From assembly GCA_013139905.1 (NCBI GenBank), contig WSZW01000008.1:1-33438 (forward strand): a stretch of DNA of 33,438 nucleotides, read 5' to 3'. The position numbers and the translations under genes are program-made. Below are positions 12,287 to 20,400 of this stretch, one piece after another; position 1 is the stretch's first letter; every line of letters begins with the position of its first letter. This DNA comes from an archaeon (GTDB lineage Archaea > EX4484-52 > B79-G9). The notes under the pieces were generated by a model. The model was not told the DNA's origin and ran no database searches. It was given only the letters and a program-made list of their open reading frames with translations.

Positions 12287-14137
12287 GTGACTAAATCTAT
12301 GAATCCTAAAGTATTATGCCGTTTTGCTTGTGAAAGATATGAAAATGATTGTATATATAATGCAATAGACACATCCACAATATTTGATAATAAAAACAAT
12401 GGTATTAATTGTGATAATATAATTTTAAATAAACATTATGGTATAGATATTCCAAATTCATATAAAATATTGAATGATAAAAATGAACTTGGAACGTTTC
12501 AATATATTAAAAAAATAAACATTAAAACAAATGAAGTTGATGAGGACTATAATATAATTTGTTATCAACCAACGTGGTTAAACAATTCTTTTGTTGACCA
12601 CCTTACAAAACTTCATTATATGGAATTGTGTTACATGTATCGTGGTAGTGTGATAATTCAAATTGTGAGTCAAAAAGATATACTCACAACAACAGGATTA
12701 AAAATACTTACTGCTGCTGGATTGAATGTTCCAGAAAGTAAAATGAGAAATCTTGCCGACTATTATGCTACATATATATCAGAGTCGTCCACACTTGAAG
12801 AGATGGAAATATTTTCTCGGTTCGGTTGGTCTATGGATGTGATGAAATTCACCATTGGTGATAATTCTGTGTCAGAAGATGATATACAAAAAACATATCT
12901 AACACAGGACATCGCAACAGAAACGATTGATGCGCTTTCGCCGGTTGGAAGTTCTGCGGGGTGGATGGATGTTACTAAAGGTTTATTACAACATGATAAT
13001 GTTAGATTTACATGTTATGCGGTGGTAGCGTCACTTTTGTTAAAGGTGTTGGGTGGTGCATCATTCGTTGTTGAATTGGTAGGTGATACCAGCACTGGTA
13101 AAACAATTGCTGCACAGTTGGCTATGTCGATATTTGGGAATCCACAAAAACTTAAATTAGCAACCAGTGCCACAAAGGTATTTATCGAGAGAACTTGCAC
13201 CACATGTTGTGACTTACCTATATTTTTAGATGAAACAAGTATGATGCAATCAGAGATATTGACTGAAATAAGTTATATGGTAGCTAATGAAAGGAGCCGA
13301 GGGCGTGGTAAAAAGGAAGGTGGAGTAGAAGCCGTGTCTACTTGGAAAACTGTATTACTCACAACCGGTGAAGTTCCTTTATTGAGTTCTGGTAGCTTAG
13401 GTGGTCAGGATGTAAGAACTGTTTCATTGTACGGTGGAATAGGTGTATACGATCCTGAAAATGTTGACTTGTTTAGAGAGAAAATGGAAGAAAATTGTGG
13501 AACCATTGCACCACTGCTTATTCAGAAAATATTGAAATATAAAGATGATTTGGAAGGTTTTTATATAAATATAAGAGATGATTTAAAAGAATATAGTAAA
13601 GCAGATAAAACCGGAGTAATAGGTAGAGTGGTTGATACGTATGCTTTAATTTCATTGGCAGGATTTGTATTTGAATCTGTTATAGAAGATTTAGGGTATG
13701 ATACTAAAGATGCTTTTGAATTAGTAGAAAATAAGTTCAATGATAAAATTACACAATCTGATGGTAGCCTTCCGGAAAGGGCATTTTTAATAATAACTGA
13801 TTGGATTATAGAAAATAAAAAGAATTTTTGTAATGATAAAGAAGGATATGCAGGTGATAGATATGACCTTTATGGTAATATGTCTATGGAATTTCCGGAC
13901 AACGAAGCACCATATGATTATGTGGATATTATACCTCAGCGGTTCTATGAAGTTATGGATAATAAACTTAATCACCCAGGAATTTCAAAACGAATTTTAA
14001 GAGATTGGCAGGGAAGTGGTAAAATAATTGTTGATAAAAACGGTAAAAACACCATCTTGGCAACAATTAAAAGCGGAACCAAACAGACACGAGTTATAAG
14101 GGTGAAACTTCCTTTGCCTATTGGTGGGGTAAATTAA
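12287..14137 (+). CDS. DUF927-type helicase/primase-like ATPase
   Basis: 616 residues from a GTG at 12287 (GGTGAT six bases upstream, TATA-like TTTATTTAAATG 25 bases upstream); ATG 12299 and an open frame from 12266 are alternatives. Residues 1-100 are Cys-containing and unassigned. Residues about 180-430 form the DUF927 ATPase: Walker A GDTSTGKT (266-273), Walker B LPIFLDET (310-317), sensor-like LLTTGE, and an Arg-containing SLGGQDVR. A regulatory domain and a wing-like C-terminus follow. DUF927 proteins are RecA/SF-type replicative ATPases of phages and archaeal elements. The adjacent iterons and winged-helix protein support a role as replication helicase or initiator. Confidence 0.82.
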   Translation: MTKSMNPKVLCRFACERYENDCIYNAIDTSTIFDNKNNGINCDNIILNKHYGIDIPNSYKILNDKNELGTFQYIKKINIKTNEVDEDYNIICYQPTWLNNSFVDHLTKLHYMELCYMYRGSVIIQIVSQKDILTTTGLKILTAAGLNVPESKMRNLADYYATYISESSTLEEMEIFSRFGWSMDVMKFTIGDNSVSEDDIQKTYLTQDIATETIDALSPVGSSAGWMDVTKGLLQHDNVRFTCYAVVASLLLKVLGGASFVVELVGDTSTGKTIAAQLAMSIFGNPQKLKLATSATKVFIERTCTTCCDLPIFLDETSMMQSEILTEISYMVANERSRGRGKKEGGVEAVSTWKTVLLTTGEVPLLSSGSLGGQDVRTVSLYGGIGVYDPENVDLFREKMEENCGTIAPLLIQKILKYKDDLEGFYINIRDDLKEYSKADKTGVIGRVVDTYALISLAGFVFESVIEDLGYDTKDAFELVENKFNDKITQSDGSLPERAFLIITDWIIENKKNFCNDKEGYAGDRYDLYGNMSMEFPDNEAPYDYVDIIPQRFYEVMDNKLNHPGISKRILRDWQGSGKIIVDKNGKNTILATIKSGTKQTRVIRVKLPLPIGGVN

Positions 14138-14144
14138 ATGCTAC

Positions 14145-14447
14145 TAAACACCTATAAATTCAACAACAGTAGACACTATATATCCGTAAGGTGTTTAATG
14201 GTGTTTAATGGTGTTTACCATATAATCACTATCAGTACACTTAATATACTATATACTAAACACCTAAACACCTATATTAGGGGTTCACATGTGAGAAATA
14301 TACATATAAAAACAAATGGATTTAATATTCCTCTATATATAGTATGTCTAAAAAAGGTGTTTAGGTGTTTAGTAAGCCTACTGATATCGAAACCACTAAA
14401 CACCACTAAACACCTTGTGCCTTCCGTTGCTGATTCAAAGGTGTTTA
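14145..14447 (+). repeat. Iteron cluster, candidate replication origin
   Basis: Eleven exact copies of GGTGTTTA in both orientations. Forward copies start at 14190, 14200, 14210, 14356, 14364 and 14440; reverse copies (TAAACACC) start at 14145, 14257, 14265, 14397 and 14407. The three at 14190-14217 are spaced exactly 10 bases apart, one helical turn. AT-rich spacers (TATATACTA, CCTCTATATATAG) separate the clusters. An open frame (14138-14476) crosses the region but is built from the repeats. Position between the DUF927 ATPase and a winged-helix protein fits an iteron-type origin. Confidence 0.8.
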
Positions 14448-14472
14448 ACGATTTAGACAGTATAGGGGGGAT

Positions 14473-14943
14473 GTGATTTTGTCATTAAATACGATCATAA
14501 ATAACTCATTGAACGCGAGGAAAACCACAAAACTACCTATTAATGAGCCACAATATGAATTAATAACTTTAATTCGTAATGAATTTCAAAAAGACTTTAT
14601 TAAAAAATTATATCCTAATCCTATTTGGACCAATAGAGTATACTGGAATGTCATAGGTAGAATCCAAGACGAACCTGAAGATTTCCAACTTGATAATATC
14701 ATCAAAGGTATGGATCAATATCTCGAAGACAATAACATGTGTGTAACTCAAAGAGACTTACTAAAGTTCATACGTGAATCTATAATCACACACCAAATCG
14801 AAGGCAAGACAAAGATAGAGGATGTATCTGCACATGCAACAGAGAACGGAGTTGCAGTAGACCGATTCAACGAAGCAATCAAGCACATGAAAGCAGACGG
14901 AAGTATTTTCGAACCGGATGAAGGATTTTATAGGTGTATATAG
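14473..14943 (+). CDS. Winged-helix protein, putative replication accessory
   Basis: 156 residues, GTG start directly after GGGGGGAT; TTG at 14479 is possible. The C-terminus (TKIEDVSAHATENGVAVDRFNEAIKHMKADGSIFEPDEGFYR) matches the winged-helix tail of archaeal MCM-type proteins (helix, helix, then GxIyEPxxGxY). The N-terminal part is helical and unassigned. Next to the iterons, so it may bind the origin or load the ATPase. No catalytic motif is visible. Confidence 0.65.
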   Translation: MILSLNTIINNSLNARKTTKLPINEPQYELITLIRNEFQKDFIKKLYPNPIWTNRVYWNVIGRIQDEPEDFQLDNIIKGMDQYLEDNNMCVTQRDLLKFIRESIITHQIEGKTKIEDVSAHATENGVAVDRFNEAIKHMKADGSIFEPDEGFYRCI

Positions 14944-14953
14944 GTGAATCAAT

Positions 14954-15073
14954 ATGAAACAACAAGAAACATGTCAGAATTGTGGACGACCAATAAACTC
15001 GTATAGGGTATTGATTAGGAATACTGTGTGGGGTTGCCGGGCATGCAACAAAGATATCGAATCACATGGATAG
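14954..15073 (+). CDS. Small zinc-ribbon protein
   Basis: 39 residues with CQNCGRP and CRACN, a classical zinc ribbon. Its leader ATAGGTGAATCAATATGA is repeated exactly before the gene at 15084, a local duplication of the translation start region. Confidence 0.6.
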   Translation: MKQQETCQNCGRPINSYRVLIRNTVWGCRACNKDIESHG

Positions 15074-15083
15074 GTGAATCAAT

Positions 15084-15320
15084 ATGATGATACTAATTCT
15101 TACATTAATAGCGATCACAGGTGCGATTACTGTCGCGCTTGGGAAACCACTTGCAGCAAATGTGTTGTGGCTGATATCTAATCCAGCCATGTCAGTATAT
15201 AATTACAACATCAACGAGTTTGAAATGGCAGGAATGTTTGGAGTATACTCGATGATTGCAGTTTATGGAGTATACAATCTAAAATTGAAATTTATTATGG
15301 AAAAAAGGAGTTCACAATGA
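15084..15320 (+). CDS. Small multi-helix membrane protein
   Basis: 78 residues, three transmembrane helices (about 2-18, 25-42, 50-66) with conserved-looking SNPAMSVYNYN and AVYGVYNLK. The pattern recalls small phage PnuC/SemiSWEET-like membrane proteins, transported substrate unknown. A truncated paralog lies in cassette C15 (11541). GGTGAATCAAT precedes the ATG; it overlaps the next gene (ATGA). Confidence 0.65.
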   Translation: MMILILTLIAITGAITVALGKPLAANVLWLISNPAMSVYNYNINEFEMAGMFGVYSMIAVYGVYNLKLKFIMEKRSSQ

Positions 15321-15487
15321 TTAAAACACTAAGCCACATGACACAATACCAACGAATCGCAGCCAAGCAGAAAGTAGTCCGACTAACCAGGATCAACGAA
15401 TATTATAAAGAAAATCACGACTCCAGCATAAACCAAGCAGTAAAATACACACCACCAGACTATCGGAGTATCATGTTCGTGGGGTAA
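15317..15487 (+). CDS. Small basic protein
   Basis: 56 residues, helical and basic (YQRIAAKQKVVRLTRINEYYKEN). AAGGAG is eight bases before the ATG, and the start overlaps the previous stop. Function unknown. Confidence 0.5.
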   Translation: MIKTLSHMTQYQRIAAKQKVVRLTRINEYYKENHDSSINQAVKYTPPDYRSIMFVG

Positions 15488-15499
15488 GGCGTGGACGGT

Positions 15500-15586
15500 A
15501 TGACTTCCTGCCGGAATAGTGTCATGTATCGCATAGACAACCACCACTGCGATAATATGGGTGAAGACTGGTATAGCTGCCTATGA
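15500..15586 (+). CDS. Possible Cys/His microprotein
   Basis: 28 residues (MTSCRNS...HHCDN...YSCL) with three Cys and two His. Only weak ribosome site (GGACG). Might be chance. Confidence 0.2.
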   Translation: MTSCRNSVMYRIDNHHCDNMGEDWYSCL

Positions 15587-15740
15587 GTTATAATTTGCAG
15601 CAGACTGGCTTAGAATAGACAAGTAGAATATTATACTTTTTCACTAAACCGATACTACTATCACAATACATTTTAATAGTTGAAAATATTAGTAATTTCG
15701 AAGCGTAAAGTATATAATCATTAACAACATTAATAACAAT
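15587..15740 (+). other. Noncoding gap with promoter
   Basis: No gene. AT-rich, ending with AAGTATATAATC (15708-15719), a TATA box about 28 bases before the ATG at 15741. Confidence 0.4.
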
Positions 15741-15884
15741 ATGGCAGTTAAATATATTCCAGATGAACTAATCGCTGAAATCGTGAATAATGGTTATGAT
15801 GTGCAGAGCTTCATTCGTGAGGCAATTGAAGAGAAGTTGGCTGGTGGATCTACTGAGATTACAAGCAACGCATCATTAGTCTAG
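15741..15884 (+). CDS. Ribbon-helix-helix-like protein
   Basis: 47 residues: a short strand (AVKYIPDELIAEIVNNG) and a helix (DVQSFIREAIEEKL) as in RHH/CopG regulators, though the first strand is weak. Leaderless start after a good TATA box. Probably a DNA-binding regulator. Confidence 0.55.
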   Translation: MAVKYIPDELIAEIVNNGYDVQSFIREAIEEKLAGGSTEITSNASLV

Positions 15885-15909
15885 CAATTGAGATGTTTGA
15901 GGAATGAAC

Positions 15910-16116
15910 ATGACTGAATATCTAGTATTCCCACTACCGCCTGGATTTGTAAAAGTCGAAGCATCAAATGTAAACGCGGCAAGAAACAAGTATCGCAGAG
16001 CTATGCCAGAAATGAACGAAGATGAACTTATCATTGTTCCTTCATTGTTCGCACAAAAAACATTTATTGATATCATATTGCCGTTGTGGAAATGTAATAT
16101 TGGGGCGATTGAATGA
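15910..16116 (+). CDS. Small protein, unknown
   Basis: 68 residues from the ATG at 15910 (GAGG seven bases upstream; ATG 15904 also in frame). YLVFPLPPGFVKVEASNVNAARNKYRRAMP is a beta-alpha pattern like small phage proteins in which a strand is followed by an AAR-rich helix. Function unknown. Confidence 0.55.
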   Translation: MTEYLVFPLPPGFVKVEASNVNAARNKYRRAMPEMNEDELIIVPSLFAQKTFIDIILPLWKCNIGAIE

Positions 16117-16188
16117 CCACCGGCGAAGACATCAGATGGACTAGCACTGAAACTGGTGAATTACAAAATTGATGGAGATGTTTAAATT

Positions 16189-16866
16189 ATGGATATTATA
16201 GGATTCTTAAAGGGGCTGGTAAGCAGCAACGATAAAAAGCAGTTTGTATTCAGCAATATATATAACCAAATGTATATAATAATGTCAAGAAGATATAAGA
16301 CCATGGGGTCTGAGAACGCAATATATAATCTGGATAAATATTTCTACCTTGTAGATCAGGCAATCAATGAATATGATTACTCTGACATTCGTGAGGCTGA
16401 TATTGTGCTGGATATCGGCGCATGTGTGGGTGGATTCTCGCTAGAAGTTAATTCAAAAGTAACACATGTTTATGCTGTTGAGCCAATGTTTTGTGATCTG
16501 CTGTATGCAAATATCAAATTGAATAAGGCCAGCAATGTTACTGTTTTTGAGTGTGCACTAGGTGAATCGAATACCACGCAGCATATCAGTTTTGTTGATA
16601 AGACTAGTGATGTGGCAGGTAAGTCTTTGTCTGAGATAATATTGATGTGTGGCGGCCACGTAGATGTACTGAAAACCGATTGTGAGGGTGGTGAGTGGCA
16701 TATAAAACCACACGAACTCGAAGGTATTCGTAGAATTGAAGCGGAAATACATTCGTTTAACGGCGAACACCTGGACGATTTTAAGACGATGCTACAGGAA
16801 ACGGGGTATAATGTATATGTTAAGAATAGAAGTAAGACTACAATGTTACTGAGTGCAAGGAAATAA
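16189..16866 (+). CDS. FkbM-family methyltransferase
   Basis: 225 residues. SAM-binding motif I VLDIGACVGGF (73-83), the acidic motif VYAVEP (94-99), and the FkbM signature VDVLKTDCEGGEW (158-170). The family O-methylates sugars or other small groups and is common in archaeal viruses and glycosylation clusters. Since several virion proteins here are rich in glycosylation sites, methylation of surface glycans is a reasonable inference. GGAGATG precedes the ATG. Confidence 0.88.
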   Translation: MDIIGFLKGLVSSNDKKQFVFSNIYNQMYIIMSRRYKTMGSENAIYNLDKYFYLVDQAINEYDYSDIREADIVLDIGACVGGFSLEVNSKVTHVYAVEPMFCDLLYANIKLNKASNVTVFECALGESNTTQHISFVDKTSDVAGKSLSEIILMCGGHVDVLKTDCEGGEWHIKPHELEGIRRIEAEIHSFNGEHLDDFKTMLQETGYNVYVKNRSKTTMLLSARK

Positions 16867-16867
16867 A

Positions 16868-17191
16868 ATGAAACAATATAAAATAGATAATGGGCGGTGT
16901 GGTGGTTTTATACAAATGGTTGTGCAAAGCATGTTCATTATTTCTTTTTTTACATTTGTTAACACATCTTTGATGGCATACCAATCTATATTTTATAAAT
17001 ATGTTTCATTTTATTTATATGTAATTTTAATATTTGGGTTTATTGTGTTTTGGGTATATGTATATTATTCTGTACTATACCCATCAATTATAATTTTCAT
17101 AAATCGACAAGCATATGAACATAAAAATCTAATAAAGGCCGACATATTGCTTTTACGTGAACAGCTTGATAGAATTGAAAGTAAATTATAA
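16868..17191 (+). CDS. Membrane protein with coiled-coil tail
   Basis: 107 residues from the ATG at 16868 (AAGGA seven bases upstream; a GTG at 16853 inside the previous gene is unlikely). Two or three transmembrane helices (about 16-35, 46-75), then a short coiled coil (LLREQLDRIESKL). Base composition is more AT-rich than its neighbour. Function unknown. Confidence 0.6.
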   Translation: MKQYKIDNGRCGGFIQMVVQSMFIISFFTFVNTSLMAYQSIFYKYVSFYLYVILIFGFIVFWVYVYYSVLYPSIIIFINRQAYEHKNLIKADILLLREQLDRIESKL

Positions 17192-17203
17192 TTCACAAAT
17201 AAA

Positions 17204-17359
17204 ATGAAATATAATAAAATCGTGTTATTTATATTGCTATTCATAATTACTGCACCAATCCACGAAGGGTTTCATGTGCTTGTTGCAAACCATATTTATC
17301 ACGCAAATACTGTTAGGCCATTCACTAACAGTCAACGAATTATTTATGTTTTGAGGTAA
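17204..17359 (+). CDS. Short membrane protein with HExxH-like motif
   Basis: 51 residues: signal or membrane segment (IVLFILLFIITAPI), then HEGFHVLVANH, which fits the zinc motif HExxH in the style of M50 intramembrane proteases. Family members are much longer and need a second metal ligand not seen here. It is either the remnant of a protease gene or a microprotein where the motif is fortuitous. Confidence 0.4.
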   Translation: MKYNKIVLFILLFIITAPIHEGFHVLVANHIYHANTVRPFTNSQRIIYVLR

Positions 17360-17455
17360 ATTCAAACCGAACTTGAATTAGTACGAGTTCACTGTATTGA
17401 GTTAAAAAAAGTTATAATGTTTCAAATTGAAGATTATAAAACCCACCAATAATAA

Positions 17456-17464
17456 TTTATATTG
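17456..17464 (+). promoter_or_regulatory. TATA box of the large surface protein gene
   Basis: TTTATATTG centred 24 bases before the ATG at 17484, with no ribosome site between, suggesting a leaderless transcript that opens the structural module. Confidence 0.45.
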
Positions 17465-17483
17465 TAAACCCAAATATACCACA

Positions 17484-20400
17484 ATGAAAATTAAAACAAA
17501 TGTGTTTTTATTTTTAGTGGTATGTGTTTTATTTTTACCAATCACATCCGCTGAAAATCCATATCTTAATCCAATGGTAACTACCCATGAACTTGTAGCG
17601 GAAAAGACATTCAACGGATTTACAACATCTTGGTATTATAGCCCTGGGCTAACCAACCAAGAATACATAATTGCTATCCAGAACTTGGAGGATGTGAACC
17701 GTGAAACGGATATAAGCTCACTCTTTTCAGAAACAAACTTTGGAATTGACGACCTTTCTAACATACACTTCTCAGAATATAAGAATGTTTCATACACTTA
17801 CCTCGTAAACCATTACTACGAAGTGGAGCATTCTGAATGGAACGAGGCTAATCAAACCTGGAATAATTGGACTGAGCAGGTTTATTCCCACAACACAACC
17901 GAGACTGCCGTAAAGCCAGATTGGAAAGCCTGTAAAATGAACACGTTTTCTCAGGGTGCAAATGACCGGAAAGAAGATTACGGTGATATGCTAATCCCTA
18001 AATTTACTTCAAAAGATAAAGGTGACGGAACCATTGACGGCACAAAGATATTCCGGCTTACTTTTGATACCCCGATAATCAACAGTGGTGCGGGTTACGG
18101 TAGCAGTGGTCGTGTGGCATTAACATTGGATAACATCGAGCACTGCCCCTATTGGAACACATCATTTTCAAGTAGAATTCCAATTACAATTACAACAAAC
18201 GGCACGTCTACTCCATCAAATAATCAAGTCCGACTTAACATTTCTTATGAATCAGAAATGCAGGCAGACTTTGATGATATAAGATTCACAAATTCATCCG
18301 ATGGTGAAATAGCATACTGGATTGAATCAAAAGCCAATTTATCTTATGCTAATGTTTGGGTCAATTTATCTGATGTAATTACCGACCCCGGGAGTGATAC
18401 AATATGGATGTATTATGGCAATCCTGAATTAAGTGATGGCAGTGATGAAGGCAATACATTTATAGAAAGTTTTACAGGTAGTTCCACAGGATGGACTGAG
18501 GTTGATGATGGATCAGACATAGCGTTTGCAAATGACAGGCTAGAATTTACGAATCTACCTAGAAATGTTGACGGGTATGTATATAAATCATTTGCAAGAG
18601 CAAGTGATAATTTAACACTTGAATATGCATGGAATATTACTTCAAATAATGCTGGGCAAATTATATTTTTACCATCAATATCAAATAGTGTAGATGATTT
18701 ACGAAACCAACAAAATCATTATAGTACAGGACGCATTGTTAATGCTAATATAGCTTCCACTATAGAAATATCAGATTCGGGTTATGTAGGGAATAGTGTT
18801 GCTTTTACACCAAATACTACATATTATAATGTAGTGACACGAGTCGGTAATACAATTACCACAAAAATATACACTGATGCTGCAAAGACAAACTTATTGG
18901 ACACAAGCACAATAACTCAAGCAACAATTCCATCATTATCATATTTATTTCTGATGTCATCTTATAATTCTGGTGATCCCAATCTTATATCAGGATGGAT
19001 TGATAATATGATTGTTAGGGAGTATATTGCTGATGAACCAACATTAACATATGGATCATCACAGTATTACACCGATTCTCTCCACTATAACACAACTTCT
19101 CCATACAACCACACAATCGAATCAGATGGTACAATAACAGCAAACCGTAGTATAATTTCTGCAGATGATACTAATGATACGGCGTTAAGCACAGGTACTT
19201 CATACCTCATAATCAATGTTTTTGATAATGAAGCAAACATAGTTCGCAACTTCACATTTACTGGTGACAACTTAGATTGGTATCAAGCTGCTAATTTATC
19301 AGGAAGTTACGACTTAAAGAATAGTACAGGAATAATTGAGACACAAACAAACGGTAATTTCACCACGAATTTAACCGCTGGAACATATTGGATTGAAAAA
19401 ACAGGCATTTCAATTTCATTGGTATCATTCACACCATCACCACTTTACACAAATTATAGTGGTGAATCAACAATAAGTTATATAGTTGAATCGTACTACC
19501 CGTTAAATCTTTCAAGTCTTGCATTTTTACATGGTGTAAATTATACCATTACAGGTGACATGCATAACTATATTAGTGTTCCATATAATGATATATCAGA
19601 TGGTTATTATAAAGCACCTGATCGGAATGTAACCCCATATTTATCATGGGAATTCAACGATACTATTTCTGGTGGGAATGTGTGGCAATGGGGTGGAGGA
19701 GATAACAATTCATCGTGGATTACAAATACTCCAATTAATGCTACTCATACATGGATTAATATCACAAGGATGGTACCACAATCGCTTTCAAATGCATATT
19801 TCATTGACGATGAAGCTTTATATAATGCACCAATGACCGGTTTTGAAATTAATAGACAACAAGGATTGATTTTAAAAGGATGGGATCTTGAGCAGATTAG
19901 AAACCGAAATAATAATTATTTCGTAAGTTTATTTTTTGATACTTCCTTTGAAAGTTCAATGCCAGCTTATCCCGTTGAAATTGGGTATTGTAACGATAGT
20001 TATGATCCTGCTGTGGATGATATAGACACTTGCACAGACTGTATAAAATTTGGTGAATGGAATGGAACTCGCTGGGTTAACCATTCGTGGGATCCAAGTG
20101 TTAATGCGTCTTATGCTTCTCCACTTGTAATAAACGCTTCACATTTTACAGACCCCTCACCAGACGACATAGCTTATATCTGGCTGCGATCTTATGCACA
20201 TTCAAGTAAATCATTTGTACTTAATGCAACGGATTATGATCCTGGATTAACTAATATCACGTTTGCTGATACACAAAGTATGTGGACATACAATGAACTC
20301 AATGGCGTTACCACTCCAGTGGCATACACGCCATCGTATTTTGCAATGTTCACAAGGGACTATGAAGAATTCCTCCATCATCTTTACATTGCTGATAATC

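Noticed and set aside
14138..14476. 112-codon open frame across the iterons
   Set aside because: Its codons are made of the GGTGTTTA/TAAACACC repeats; composition is unlike the neighbours and there is no ribosome site. Better explained as origin DNA.
16113..16172. 19-codon frame overlapping the gene at 15910
   Set aside because: Too short and no recognisable feature, though it starts with an ATGA overlap.
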